Of a DNA stretch of 49,750 bases, positions 1 to 6,343 are shown in pieces. The position numbers and the translations under genes are program-made. How positions within the stretch are numbered: position 1 is the first letter of the stretch; every line of letters begins with the position of its first letter. This DNA comes from a virus, in IMG/VR virus record IMGVR_UViG_3300008261_000166, positions 1-49,750 of that record, one strand, 5' to 3'. Under the pieces are notes generated by a model. The model was given only the letters and a program-made list of their open reading frames with translations. It did not search any database and was not told where the DNA came from.

Positions 1-781
1 AAGTTGTGTTGGGATACTTATTGAACACCATAAGTGCTTCATAGCAGTGTTGAGTCCACGAGGTCATCACAATGTCTATGCCCTTTAGTGCGCCTATGTA
101 GGCTATCATTTGTATGGTGTTGCGCATGCGGTCAAACATGTACTCTGCGGGTAGCCTAAAGTGTGCGTCATATACTGCATCAATCGTGTGCCTATGATTC
201 TTGTACAAGGGGTCTGTCATGTAGTGTTTGGTAAACATGAGATTGTAATAGAGAGTATCACCTGAGTTTTTATCGTCGTTAAAGGGTGCTATGTGACGGC
301 TGATATCGGGAAAGTTAAACACAGCCCGCTTCATGTGTATGCAGTTACTGGTGGCTATGAATAGCTGTAGAGTTTCGTCTATGCTGTTGCCACAGATGCC
401 AAAGTTGTTGCTGACGCCCCCAATCATAGCGTCCAACTGCTCACCATAGCGGCCCTTTACTGGCACTCCCATGGCATAGGTTTGACTGCATCCATAGTAG
501 CAAGTGTCCACAGATGTTAGGGGTTCGTGACTTCTAAAGCCCAAGCTGTTGTGTTGGTAAGTGTGTTCTCCCCACTCGGTCCACATGCGGGCAAACTGAT
601 CTATATTGGGTTCTTCTGCACGACTCACATTGGTTTGATTCATGTAGGGTTTGGCTTGTGGATAGCGTATGCGGACTTCTCTGCCAAGGTCTTGTATAGT
701 GCGCACATGAGCCATGCCATGAGTGTGGGGCAGGTGTACATCAAATAGTCTAAGTGGTAGTAATGTCTCTGGATAAGTCAT
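1..781 (-). CDS. SGNH/GDSL-like hydrolase family protein, partial (3' end off window)
   Basis: An open minus-strand frame runs from the ATG at 781 to the left edge with no stop, so at least 260 residues are visible and the C-terminus is missing. An N-S-x-G-F-R motif near residue 80 is followed by Y-Y-G-C-S-Q-T, which fits the SGNH nucleophile block (Ser in GCSxT), and later by G-N-S, the expected Asn block. The Asp/His block would lie in the missing end or near the visible SWTQH. Members of this family hydrolyse esters, often O-acetyl groups on glycans; that role here is inference. The ATG follows the stop of the 31-residue gene by one base, suggesting coupled translation. Confidence 0.6.
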   Translation of the reverse strand, partial: MTYPETLLPLRLFDVHLPHTHGMAHVRTIQDLGREVRIRYPQAKPYMNQTNVSRAEEPNIDQFARMWTEWGEHTYQHNSLGFRSHEPLTSVDTCYYGCSQTYAMGVPVKGRYGEQLDAMIGGVSNNFGICGNSIDETLQLFIATSNCIHMKRAVFNFPDISRHIAPFNDDKNSGDTLYYNLMFTKHYMTDPLYKNHRHTIDAVYDAHFRLPAEYMFDRMRNTIQMIAYIGALKGIDIVMTSWTQHCYEALMVFNKYPNTT

Positions 782-782
782 A

Positions 783-878
783 TTAATAGTTGTAAGGGTT
801 TTCCTTACGCATCTTCTTCATGTGCCGTCTCCACTTGTATTCACGTACAAGCCAACGATAAAAACGTATAATAAACAT
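783..878 (-). CDS. 31-residue basic protein
   Basis: A short frame with ATG at 878 and stop at 783-785 encodes a strongly basic, aromatic peptide (starts MFIIRFYRWLVREYKW, ends ENPYNY). Lys and Arg dominate the middle. A GAGAGG stretch lies about 14 nt upstream of the ATG, rather far. The stop nearly touches the ATG of the SGNH-like gene, which is typical of co-translated phage genes. No family is recognised; a nucleic-acid or membrane-surface binding peptide is possible. Confidence 0.5.
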   Translation of the reverse strand: MFIIRFYRWLVREYKWRRHMKKMRKENPYNY

Positions 879-950
879 AGTAGTTATTTAATCCTCTCCC
901 GGGGAACGATGCCTGGTTTGTGCGCGAAGCGCCTGCGCGATGATTTTTTA

Positions 951-1076
951 CTAGAACTCCACACGTATTAAGGGCACAGGACCTATGCGTAAGTTATCCT
1001 TATACCCAGCAACTTCCACAGTAGTACACGCACTAAGGCCCAAACAAACTAGCAACATCGTCACGAGTAACCGCAT
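951..1076 (-). CDS. Small lipoprotein, 41 residues
   Basis: The start ATG at 1076 has a strong AGGAGG-type ribosome binding site at 1085-1090. The product begins MRLLVTMLLVCLGLSACTT: a positive N-terminus, a hydrophobic core and a lipobox L-S-A-C, so lipidation of Cys17 is expected. Only 25 residues follow the Cys. By size it could be an outer spanin (Rz1-like) or another envelope lipoprotein, but no inner-spanin partner is clear. It lies upstream of the basic 31-residue gene on the same strand. Confidence 0.75.
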   Translation of the reverse strand: MRLLVTMLLVCLGLSACTTVEVAGYKDNLRIGPVPLIRVEF

Positions 1077-1182
1077 AAGCTAATCCTCCTAAGCCCAGTC
1101 CCAATTGGGCTAACACGTATATGCAATCAATAAATGTTGAACGTAACATACAAGTAAGCCCATATGAGTAGTAGCATAACAT
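1033..1182 (-). CDS. Possible 49-residue hydrophobic ORF overlapping the lipoprotein gene
   Basis: A frame from the ATG at 1182 to a stop at 1033 overlaps the lipoprotein start by 44 nt in another frame. Its C-terminal half contains a Gly/Leu/Ala-rich stretch (VLAQLGLGLGGLAYAV) that could be membrane-inserted. No good ribosome binding site is seen and the N-terminal half is Cys/Tyr-rich and atypical. It may simply be the leader of the lipoprotein transcript read by chance. Listed because overlapping small membrane genes are common next to phage lipoproteins. Confidence 0.2.
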   Translation of the reverse strand: MLCYYSYGLTCMLRSTFIDCIYVLAQLGLGLGGLAYAVTRDDVASLFGP

Positions 1183-1428
1183 AAAACGCAAACGAGTTCA
1201 AGTTAATGTTCTCCAAATGGATTAGTCTTGTGATCCTGCTCAGTGGGAGTGGGATATACAGGATACCTATTGGGATTGGTATTATCAGTAGCGTGTTGAG
1301 TATTAGTGTTAGTAGTCATAGTAGTGTATATAGCAATGGTCTAGCTGTGAGTATCTGCATATTGAGTGTGTACACAACGTATATGCGTATGGTCTAGCTG
1401 TGGGTATCTGCGTATATACAGTAGACTA

Positions 1429-1635
1429 CTAGAGTACGTAATCTTCCCGAGGCATTCTCTCCAGTGTGGGATCAATCAGGAGAGCAAAGTCCTCACACTG
1501 ATCGGGTATCCAAAACAGCATGTGACTATAACGATCTCCTATGAAACCGTCCTTAAATTGGATTAAACGCCACAACCGTTCCCTAGTATCTTCGGAGGCG
1601 GTGCATCTGTAACATAGTACGCGAGTGTAGTGCAT
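1429..1635 (-). CDS. Hypothetical protein, 68 residues, behind a late-type promoter
   Basis: Encodes a 68-residue protein with a balanced composition and a C-Y-R-C motif near the N-terminus; no family recognised. There is no ribosome binding site, but TGTAAATA on the minus strand (1650-1643) places the expected transcript start at about 1637, two bases before the ATG at 1635. That matches the leaderless late arrangement of other genes here and is the main reason to believe this gene. It is flanked by the CTAGCTGTG repeats. Confidence 0.5.
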   Translation of the reverse strand: MHYTRVLCYRCTASEDTRERLWRLIQFKDGFIGDRYSHMLFWIPDQCEDFALLIDPTLERMPREDYVL

Positions 1636-1642
1636 AGTTGAG

Positions 1643-1650
1643 TATTTACA
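1643..1650 (-). promoter_or_regulatory. Late-type promoter box TGTAAATA
   Basis: T4-like late -10 box. With the T4 geometry (box at -13 to -6) transcription would start at 1637, two bases before the ATG of the 1635 gene. Confidence 0.45.
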
Positions 1651-1756
1651 AAAGAGCTAGCTGTGGGTTCTACAGCGTATACACGGAGCACAGTATATAC
1701 AGCAAAGAGCTAGCTGTGGGTTCGGAGGCGGACCTTATGGCCAGCGCAGACGGGGC

Positions 1757-1796
1757 TAGAATGGTGGGTTTTTGTGCGTAGAATGGTGGGTTTTTG
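1757..1796. repeat. 18-bp tandem repeat, two copies, period 22 bp
   Basis: TAGAATGGTGGGTTTTTG occurs at 1757-1774 and again at 1779-1796, separated by four bases. No coding function is apparent. Confidence 0.75.
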
Positions 1797-1939
1797 GGTA
1801 TTCTAGCATAGCCTCTCGTCACCAGACTCATCAAATTTTTTTGACCCTATAAAACACGGTACCCAGGCCTTGATTTCGGCTCGTTTGAGCGATTCCGTTG
1901 CACTATTCAACACTTTTTCACACTTTTCTACATTCTTTA

Positions 1940-1969
1940 ACCACCGTTAGACCGCCCTGCAACGGTGGT
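1940..1969. repeat. Inverted repeat, 9-bp arms
   Basis: ACCACCGTT (1940-1948) and AACGGTGGT (1961-1969) form a perfect stem with a 12-nt loop. No T-run follows on the plus strand, so it is not a standard terminator; a structured RNA or protein-binding dyad is possible. Confidence 0.6.
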
Positions 1970-2099
1970 CACGGTACCCGCACTGTGACTCTACTGTGTA
2001 TATACTGGGAGTGGAGCTGGAGACTGTGCCGCTGCTATATACAGTGTACGCAGTGCTCAGTGAGCTTGAGTCTTATACTGTGTACACTAGGAGCTGACT

Positions 2100-2294
2100 A
2101 TGGATTATGACTACTACACTCATTATATACAGCGTCAGTTGAGTCGTATACAGTATGATAATAAGAGTGCTGTGAGTAATACTCAATATCAATTGGGTCT
2201 ACTAATAGGTATCATCGCTCAAGCGGCGGTTCAAGACAATAAAATAATGGATCTTGTTCAGGCGAAGTTGGAGCAGAATCCCTACAGAGTTTAG
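2100..2294 (+). CDS. Hypothetical protein, 64 residues
   Basis: The ATG at 2100 is preceded by AGGAG (2089-2093) at good spacing. A TATACT box at 2074-2079 lies 20 bases upstream, but no matching -35 is visible. The product starts MDYDYYTHYIQRQL, is Gln/Tyr-rich, and contains a short hydrophobic patch (LGLLIGIIAQAAV). No family recognised. It is the only likely gene between 1636 and 2720. Confidence 0.5.
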   Translation: MDYDYYTHYIQRQLSRIQYDNKSAVSNTQYQLGLLIGIIAQAAVQDNKIMDLVQAKLEQNPYRV

Positions 2295-2685
2295 GCGAAA
2301 ATAGGAGGCGGAGCCGACGGAGGAATTCGATCAGACGGGTCCGCCAGAATGTCAACCGATTTTTGGAGGAGGCGTTGTTTTTTCGTTTTCGTTTCCGAAC
2401 CAATCAAGTTAGTAAGCGCCTACTTACTCAGAACCGTTCAGGCACCCCCGCCGTCCATCCCGAGAATAGCTCTTCGAATCTATATACAGTCTACCTGTTT
2501 TCTTATTATGCTTATAGTATAGCACCGGTCCACACCTTTGTCAATTGGTTTGTCTAATACCCATGATGCTAGTAGGGTTAAAAACCGTTCAGGCAGCGGT
2601 GCCGTAGTTTATTATAACATGAATCGAAGATTCTGTCAACCGATTCCGTGTTGCAGAAACGCAACGGAACGAGTGCGGATTCGGG
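2295..2685. other. Non-coding stretch with short repeats
   Basis: No supported gene. GTCAACCGATT occurs at 2351-2361 and 2634-2644, and AACCGTTCAGGCA at 2432-2444 and 2582-2594. A small inverted repeat AGTAAG/CTTACT is at 2411-2428. The first early promoter begins at its right end. Confidence 0.5.
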
Positions 2686-2714
2686 TTGACAAAGGGGTGG
2701 GGTTCGCTTATACT
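2686..2714 (+). promoter_or_regulatory. Early sigma70-type promoter 1
   Basis: TTGACA 2686-2691, 17-bp spacer, TATACT 2709-2714. The expected start is near 2721, which is the ATG of the next gene, so the transcript may have no leader. Confidence 0.85.
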
Positions 2715-2720
2715 AAGAAC

Positions 2721-3053
2721 ATGAAGACACAGACACGCAGAACCCCACGCAAGGACAGCTCATATGTTATCTACGAGATGACTAGCGAGCTGGGACATTC
2801 GTATATAGGCCTTACCCGCAAGGGCACTGTGACCCCGGTTAAAGCGGTGCTGGAGCGGTGGCGCAAGCACAAGAGCCGTGCTAGAAACGAAGACCGCAAG
2901 TGGGCTCTATATGTATACTTGAAGACTGGCGGACTGGACTTGGGATGGACCCACAAGATCATCACAATCATACGCGGCCGTGCTGAAGCTTATGCTTACG
3001 AGCGTGAGCTGGTCAAGCAGGTAGTACCCGAATTGAACGATCAATACCTATAA
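2721..3053 (+). CDS. GIY-YIG-like nuclease domain protein
   Basis: A 110-residue product. After a basic N-terminus it shows Y-V-I-Y (residues 15-18) and S-Y-I-G-L-T about ten residues later, which fit the two Tyr motifs of the GIY-YIG fold. An Arg/Lys-rich helix (ERWRKHKSRA) and a late Glu (YERELVKQ) follow, matching the expected Arg and Glu positions. The first motif reads VIY rather than GIY. The upstream in-frame extension is rejected because promoter 1 would start transcription at this ATG. It could be a free-standing homing-type or repair nuclease, or a catalytically weak relative. Confidence 0.6.
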   Translation: MKTQTRRTPRKDSSYVIYEMTSELGHSYIGLTRKGTVTPVKAVLERWRKHKSRARNEDRKWALYVYLKTGGLDLGWTHKIITIIRGRAEAYAYERELVKQVVPELNDQYL

Positions 3054-3062
3054 GGAGCAGAA

Positions 3063-3299
3063 ATGGATAAACCCAATACATTCCAATGGCAGGGCAAGAA
3101 GTACATTGTATTCCACGGCGATCCCTTTGATCGTGGCTCAGCAGACTCCTACTACGGTAGAGCGCCCAATCCCCACAAGTATCCCAATGGCACTGGTAAT
3201 GCTCCCCGTGTAGAGGTTCTAACTGAGCTGGAGCGGGCAGAGTACCATGCGGGCTATGAGTACAACGAAGATTGTGGCGACAAGAAGTCGTGGGATTAA
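3063..3299 (+). CDS. Conserved phage protein, 78 residues
   Basis: ATG at 3063 follows AAGGAG (3052-3057) and begins 9 nt after the stop of the GIY-YIG-like gene, so both are probably on one early transcript. The central Y-Y-G-R-A-P-N-P-H-K-Y-P-N-G-T-G block and the C-terminal A-G-Y-E-Y-N-E-x-x-G-D-K-K-x-W are features I recognise from many phage hypothetical proteins. Function unknown. Confidence 0.75.
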   Translation: MDKPNTFQWQGKKYIVFHGDPFDRGSADSYYGRAPNPHKYPNGTGNAPRVEVLTELERAEYHAGYEYNEDCGDKKSWD

Positions 3300-3303
3300 T
3301 TGG

Positions 3304-3332
3304 TTGACAAGAGCTTGAAGTGGCACTATACT
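3304..3332 (+). promoter_or_regulatory. Early promoter 2
   Basis: TTGACA 3304-3309, 17-bp spacer, TATACT 3327-3332; drives the gene at 3362. Confidence 0.85.
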
Positions 3333-3361
3333 ATATGAACACTAACGAAACGGAGCAGGCG

Positions 3362-3493
3362 ATGTCAACAAACGCAAAACTGGAAGCAATCAAGCAATTG
3401 GTATTACTTTGGAAGTCAGGTGAGTTAAGTTCATATGACTTTGCTTGTGCTGTGGAAAACGTAGAAAAGTCTGTGTGCTTGACAGAATCTTGA
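3362..3493 (+). CDS. Hypothetical protein, 43 residues
   Basis: Starts MSTNAKLEAIKQLVLLWK after the standard early leader ending in CGGAGC (3351-3356). It is a short, mostly helical protein ending in CLTES. The -35 of the next promoter (3479-3484) lies inside its last codons. No family recognised. An ATG 27 nt upstream is in frame but lies before the expected transcript start. Confidence 0.65.
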   Translation: MSTNAKLEAIKQLVLLWKSGELSSYDFACAVENVEKSVCLTES

Positions 3494-3507
3494 AGTGGCA
3501 GTATACT
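3479..3507 (+). promoter_or_regulatory. Early promoter 3
   Basis: TTGACA 3479-3484, 17-bp spacer, TATACT 3502-3507, nested in the 3' end of the preceding gene; drives the gene at 3537. Confidence 0.85.
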
Positions 3508-3536
3508 GTATGAACACTAACGAAACGGAGCCAACA

Positions 3537-3920
3537 ATGGAAGCATTCAAAACGTGGGAAGAGATGACGGTGCTGGAACAGTACTCCTGCCAGTTCTGGG
3601 ATATGTACAAGGACGCATATGGCGTTCGCCCACGCGGTATTGATACCTCCAGCTGGAGTGAGTCAGACTTTGAGGCTGAGTTCGTTAGTTTGAGCCGTAC
3701 TATCGATGCCAACTACAAAGAGCAGTTGGAGCAGGAAGAGCGGGCCATGCATGACTTTGAGATGCGGATGTTGGGCTTGCTCCAAACGGGTGCGCGGGAT
3801 CGTGAGATGGCCCTGCGTTGGATCCACGAGGCAGAAGGCACTGGCGGGGACGATGAGTACCTCTGCTATACCCTGGGATTGCCATATCGTTACTTTGTGG
3901 TTGACAAAGTGGCAGAGTGA
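3537..3920 (+). CDS. Conserved phage protein, 127 residues
   Basis: The start at 3537 (MEAFKTWEEM) is preceded by GGAG with 7-nt spacing in the standard leader; an earlier in-frame ATG lies upstream of the transcript start. The block F-W-D-M-Y-K-D-A-Y-G-V-R-P-R-G is a pattern I recognise from phage hypothetical proteins. The middle (residues 50-95) is rich in Glu, Gln and Arg and probably helical. Function unknown. It is monocistronic; the next promoter overlaps its last codons. Confidence 0.75.
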   Translation: MEAFKTWEEMTVLEQYSCQFWDMYKDAYGVRPRGIDTSSWSESDFEAEFVSLSRTIDANYKEQLEQEERAMHDFEMRMLGLLQTGARDREMALRWIHEAEGTGGDDEYLCYTLGLPYRYFVVDKVAE

Positions 3921-3929
3921 GCTTATACT
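3901..3929 (+). promoter_or_regulatory. Early promoter 4
   Basis: TTGACA 3901-3906, 17-bp spacer, TATACT 3924-3929, overlapping the end of the preceding gene; drives the 3960-5289 operon. Confidence 0.85.
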
Positions 3930-3959
3930 GTAAGAACACTAACAAACAAGGAGCGAACC

Positions 3960-4667
3960 ATGTTTAAATTGCTTTCAACTGCGAACCCCAAGATCCAAAA
4001 AGGTACTAAGATGGGCTACCTCAGCTTTATCTTACACCTTGCCCCAGCTGACTTGAGTGGTCGGGAGACTTGCCCCAAGCGGACTGTAGGTTGTACTGCC
4101 GCTTGCCTTAATACTGCCGGACGTGGTGGTATGTTCAAGCGGGGAGAGAATACCAACATGATACAAAAGGCTCGTATCCGTAAGACCAAGTACTTCTTTG
4201 AAGACCGCGATGCCTTTATGCTGGACTTGGCATATGACATTCAAAAGGCCATTCGCTTTGCAGAGCGCAAGGGTTTGATCCCTGTGTTCCGCTTAAACGG
4301 TACTTCAGACCTTAGCTGGGAGAAGTATGAAGTGCCAGTGTTCTGTACTAAGAACATTTTTGAACTGTTCCCCAATGTACAGTTCTATGACTACACGAAG
4401 GTCTTGGGTCGTAAGGTCAAAGACATCCCCAACTACCACTTGACGTTCAGCAAGGCTGATGGCAACGATGCAGACGTGGCAGAAGCACTCTTGCAAGGCA
4501 TGAGCGTGGTTGCAGTATACGACAAGATCCCAGCGGGTGTGCCCAGTGCGGACGAGACAGACCTTCGCTTCTTAGACCCTAAGGGCGTGATGCTTGGTCT
4601 TAAGGCTAAGGGTCGTGCTAAGAAGGATTACACAGGATTCGTAATCCGTGTGAAGGAGGTAGCATGA
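3960..4667 (+). CDS. GP88-family phage protein, 235 residues
   Basis: ATG at 3960 follows AAGGAGC in the early leader. The N-terminal block (S-T-A-N-P-K, then G-Y-L-S-x-I-L-H-L-A-P-A-D-L-S-G and C-P-x-x-T-x-G-C-T-A-A-C-L-N-T-A-G-R-G-G) matches the 'gene product 88' family known from mycobacteriophages and other phages. Three Cys in the C-x7-C-x4-C region could bind metal. The biochemical role of the family is not known to me. It is the first gene of an overlapping four-gene early operon. Confidence 0.85.
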   Translation: MFKLLSTANPKIQKGTKMGYLSFILHLAPADLSGRETCPKRTVGCTAACLNTAGRGGMFKRGENTNMIQKARIRKTKYFFEDRDAFMLDLAYDIQKAIRFAERKGLIPVFRLNGTSDLSWEKYEVPVFCTKNIFELFPNVQFYDYTKVLGRKVKDIPNYHLTFSKADGNDADVAEALLQGMSVVAVYDKIPAGVPSADETDLRFLDPKGVMLGLKAKGRAKKDYTGFVIRVKEVA

Positions 4668-4828
4668 TTAAGGACTACAAGGTCTTGGAGGCTATTGCAA
4701 CCCTAGAGGATGCCACTAACCAGATATATAACATCGAAGGTGATAGATTCCAAATGGCATACGATATGCTGGAAGCTATCTTGTCCAATCTTAAAATAGA
4801 GGTGCCCTATGACGGGATTTCAAAGTAA
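4664..4828 (+). CDS. Hypothetical protein, 54 residues
   Basis: The ATG at 4664 overlaps the TGA of the GP88 gene (ATGA), with GGAGG at 4656-4660 just upstream. The product starts MIKDYKVLEAIATLEDATNQIYN and is short, acidic and helical. No family recognised. The arrangement implies co-translation with GP88. Confidence 0.65.
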   Translation: MIKDYKVLEAIATLEDATNQIYNIEGDRFQMAYDMLEAILSNLKIEVPYDGISK

Positions 4829-4865
4829 GAAAACGAGTGCGGCGGATAAACTAAAGGAGCAGGGT

Positions 4866-5081
4866 ATGAAGAAGGTCATTGTTGAAACTGTATTGACACA
4901 AGAGCTTGAAGTTCCTGAGTCGTGGGATAGGTTGGATGTGTTTGACTTCCTAGCAGAGAACCAATCGTTCCGTACTGCCTTCCAAGGTGTAAGCAACCAA
5001 GATCAAACAGCTAGGATCGTTGACTTGGGTGTGGTAACCGAAACAGTTACCGAAATGGGTGAGGAAGCCTACGATGATTGA
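4866..5081 (+). CDS. Hypothetical protein, 71 residues
   Basis: The start at 4866 is chosen because AAGGAG (4854-4859) lies 6 nt upstream; an in-frame ATG at 4809 lacks a site and lies inside the preceding gene. The product starts MKKVIVETVLTQELEVPESWD and ends EEAYDD, is acidic, and looks like a small alpha/beta domain. No family recognised. Confidence 0.7.
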   Translation: MKKVIVETVLTQELEVPESWDRLDVFDFLAENQSFRTAFQGVSNQDQTARIVDLGVVTETVTEMGEEAYDD

Positions 5082-5289
5082 GTATGTACTGATCTTGGCC
5101 TTCTTCAGCCCTGGGGGAGACTTCATGAGCAAGCAAGGCATTGCACAGAAGGATCTAGCCACGTGTCAGCAGAGCTTGAAGGTAGTACAGGATCAGGTGA
5201 CCCCTCTTGGGGGTAGGATCAGAGCCCTGTGTGTCACAAAGGCTCACTGGGAAGGCAAAGCCCAGGACAAGGGTGTGGCTTTAGATTAG
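5074..5289 (+). CDS. Small membrane-anchored or exported protein, 71 residues
   Basis: The ATG at 5074 overlaps the preceding gene by 8 nt and follows GAGG at 5061-5064. The N-terminus MIEYVLILAFFSPGG is hydrophobic like a signal anchor. Two Cys (in ATCQQS and RALCV) could form a disulfide outside the cytoplasm. I recognise the general pattern of small exported phage proteins with such an N-terminus. Last gene of the GP88 operon. Confidence 0.65.
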   Translation: MIEYVLILAFFSPGGDFMSKQGIAQKDLATCQQSLKVVQDQVTPLGGRIRALCVTKAHWEGKAQDKGVALD

Positions 5290-5293
5290 CCGA

Positions 5294-5322
5294 TTGACAA
5301 ACGAATGGACCGGTGTTATACT
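5294..5322 (+). promoter_or_regulatory. Early promoter 5
   Basis: TTGACA 5294-5299, 17-bp spacer, TATACT 5317-5322; drives the gene at 5343. Confidence 0.85.
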
Positions 5323-5342
5323 ATGAACACTAAGGAGCTGAC

Positions 5343-5609
5343 ATGAAAACCAAAATGGGTTTGATAACTAATGATTGGGATAGGGACAATCTGAACTTCC
5401 TACTCAATACCAAAGGCGATGACTTCCAAGCCTTCTGGGCCCAAGCTGATGAGGATGACAGAGTCTATGCCCAAGAGCTTTTGGATGCTTATAGCCTTGA
5501 GCTTAAGGTCCGTGCTCGTGAGCTGGAGATCGAAGCTCAAATGGAACTAGTAGGTACCCAGGAAGCGAATGTGGTTATTCGCGGGGTGCTTGACAAGTTC
5601 AAGAAGTGA
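5343..5609 (+). CDS. Hypothetical protein, 88 residues
   Basis: ATG at 5343 follows AAGGAGC. The product starts MKTKMGLITNDWDRDNLNFL and is acidic, with a helical C-terminal half rich in Glu and Leu ending KFKK. No family recognised. The next promoter (for the putative RNA) overlaps its last codons. Confidence 0.7.
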   Translation: MKTKMGLITNDWDRDNLNFLLNTKGDDFQAFWAQADEDDRVYAQELLDAYSLELKVRARELEIEAQMELVGTQEANVVIRGVLDKFKK

Positions 5610-5618
5610 AACTATACT
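5590..5618 (+). promoter_or_regulatory. Early promoter 6, for a putative RNA
   Basis: TTGACA 5590-5595, 17-bp spacer, TATACT 5613-5618. Unlike the other early promoters it is followed by about 200 nt without a gene before the next promoter. Confidence 0.85.
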
Positions 5619-5624
5619 ATAGGT

Positions 5625-5810
5625 TAAGTAAGCAATTAGGGGTTACCAACTCCGGTAGGTAACTTAGAGGGTGAGTAACCAGCTGACGGGCTGGCACTCC
5701 TAAGTTACACGAAAGCAGATCCGAAAGGACGAGCACGCCGGAAGAAGTTGGACTGTAATGTGGTTAACAGACAAGTCCGTGGACGGCACGGTAGGGCAGG
5801 ATCAAAACTG
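5625..5810 (+). ncRNA. Putative structured non-coding RNA, about 185 nt
   Basis: It begins at the expected start of promoter 6 and contains no plausible reading frame. A long compound hairpin at 5659-5708 has a 9-bp outer stem (5659-5667 with 5700-5708), a 4-bp middle stem (5673-5676 with 5696-5699) and a 5-bp inner stem (5679-5683 with 5690-5694) closed by TGACGG. GTTACC (5642-5647) can pair instead with GGTAAC (5658-5663), so two folds compete. Further on are a TCC-GAAA-GGA hairpin (5720-5729), a stem joining 5750-5754 and 5774-5778, and GATCC/GGATC (5718-5722, 5799-5803). The 3' end is not defined because no clear terminator is seen. I do not recognise a known RNA class. It could instead be an extended leader of the next gene. 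Confidence 0.55.
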
Positions 5811-5838
5811 TTATTTCTGATTAATCATCCCCGCCTAC

Positions 5839-5867
5839 TTGACAAAGGCACTGAGAGGTGCTATACT
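5839..5867 (+). promoter_or_regulatory. Early promoter 7
   Basis: TTGACA 5839-5844, 17-bp spacer, TATACT 5862-5867; drives 5900-6486. Confidence 0.85.
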
Positions 5868-5899
5868 AATGAAACTGAAACACTAAACGGAGCGAGCAA

Positions 5900-6343
5900 A
5901 TGGGAACACGATCACTGACTTTTGTATACGACGAGCAAGACGTCATCATCAACATGTACCGCCAATATGACGGCTACCCAACGGGACACGGCGCAGAGCT
6001 GGCAGAGTTCCTGGGTCAGTTTAGAATGACTAATGGCATCCCAGTGGGACGTGACAAGACTGGCGACAGGATTGCCAACGGCATGGGTTGCTTGGCAGGG
6101 CAGTTGGTGTCACACTTCAAAGGCTCAGACGCTGGACAGTTTTATCTGTACCCAGCAACGGCTGTAGACTGCGGTCAAGACTACGAGTACCACATCTACA
6201 AAGATGCTGAAGGCTTGCGAGTCCGTATTACAGACCGCGGGTGCAACATGTTTGGGCTTACAATGAGCGACAAGAACGATGCGATCTTTGATGGCACATT
6301 GTCTGAGTTCACAGAGTTCTGCACAGAAAAGGAAGAGGCATAA
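5900..6343 (+). CDS. Conserved phage protein, 147 residues
   Basis: ATG at 5900 follows CGGAGC in the early leader. The N-terminus MGTRSLTFVYDE and the block M-Y-R-Q-Y-D-G-Y-P-T-G-H-G-A-E-L-A-E-F-L are very typical of a widespread phage and bacterial hypothetical family. Function unknown. It shares its stop with the start of the next gene (TAATG). Confidence 0.8.
   Translation: MGTRSLTFVYDEQDVIINMYRQYDGYPTGHGAELAEFLGQFRMTNGIPVGRDKTGDRIANGMGCLAGQLVSHFKGSDAGQFYLYPATAVDCGQDYEYHIYKDAEGLRVRITDRGCNMFGLTMSDKNDAIFDGTLSEFTEFCTEKEEA

Larger units (their letters stand above)
1336..1723. repeat. Dispersed direct repeats with core CTAGCTGTGRGT (4 copies)
   Basis: Copies of the 12-bp core are at 1341-1352, 1394-1405, 1657-1668 and 1710-1721. 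The first two sit in a longer shared block (1336-1360 and 1389-1413). The last two sit in a perfect 20-bp repeat (1651-1670 and 1704-1723). Two copies lie on each side of the small gene 1429-1635. Spacing is irregular, so this is not a CRISPR array; a protein-binding or replication role is possible. Confidence 0.7.
1636..2099. other. Non-coding, repeat-bearing stretch
   Basis: No convincing gene is seen on either strand. Besides the CTAGCTGTG repeats it holds an 18-bp sequence repeated at 1757-1774 and 1779-1796, a 10-bp direct repeat (CACGGTACCC at 1855 and 1970), and a strong inverted repeat at 1940-1969. TATATAC and GTGTACAC strings recur throughout. It lies between minus-strand genes and the plus-strand early region, where an origin or control region could sit; that is inference. 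Confidence 0.5.

Noticed and set aside
1206-1397. 63-residue plus-strand frame starting MFSKWISLVILL
   Set aside because: It runs through the repeat region, is dominated by Ser/Ile/Val from simple TAGTGTTAG-type sequence, and has no ribosome binding site or promoter.
1336-1723. Possible CRISPR array
   Set aside because: Repeat copies are short, unequal and irregularly spaced with a gene between them; no cas genes.
1898-2110. 70-residue plus-strand frame across the 1940-1969 hairpin
   Set aside because: Odd Cys/Thr-rich composition, no binding site, and overlaps the supported gene at 2100.
2474-2500. tRNA T-arm-like TTCGAATC
   Set aside because: No acceptor stem, D arm or anticodon arm around it.
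2538-2720. N-terminal extension of the GIY-YIG-like gene
   Set aside because: It lies upstream of the predicted transcript start of promoter 1 and has a non-protein-like composition.
3335-3361. In-frame upstream ATGs in the early leaders (also at 3510)
   Set aside because: They code for M-N-T-N-E-T-E in two genes, but lie before the expected transcript start and read through the GGAG binding site; they reflect the shared leader, not coding.
5625-5810. Group I intron, hammerhead, RNase P RNA or tmRNA at this place
   Set aside because: I looked for core motifs (CTGATGA with GAAA, group I P7, RNase P conserved blocks, a tag-coding frame) and found none convincing, so it is left as an unclassified RNA.
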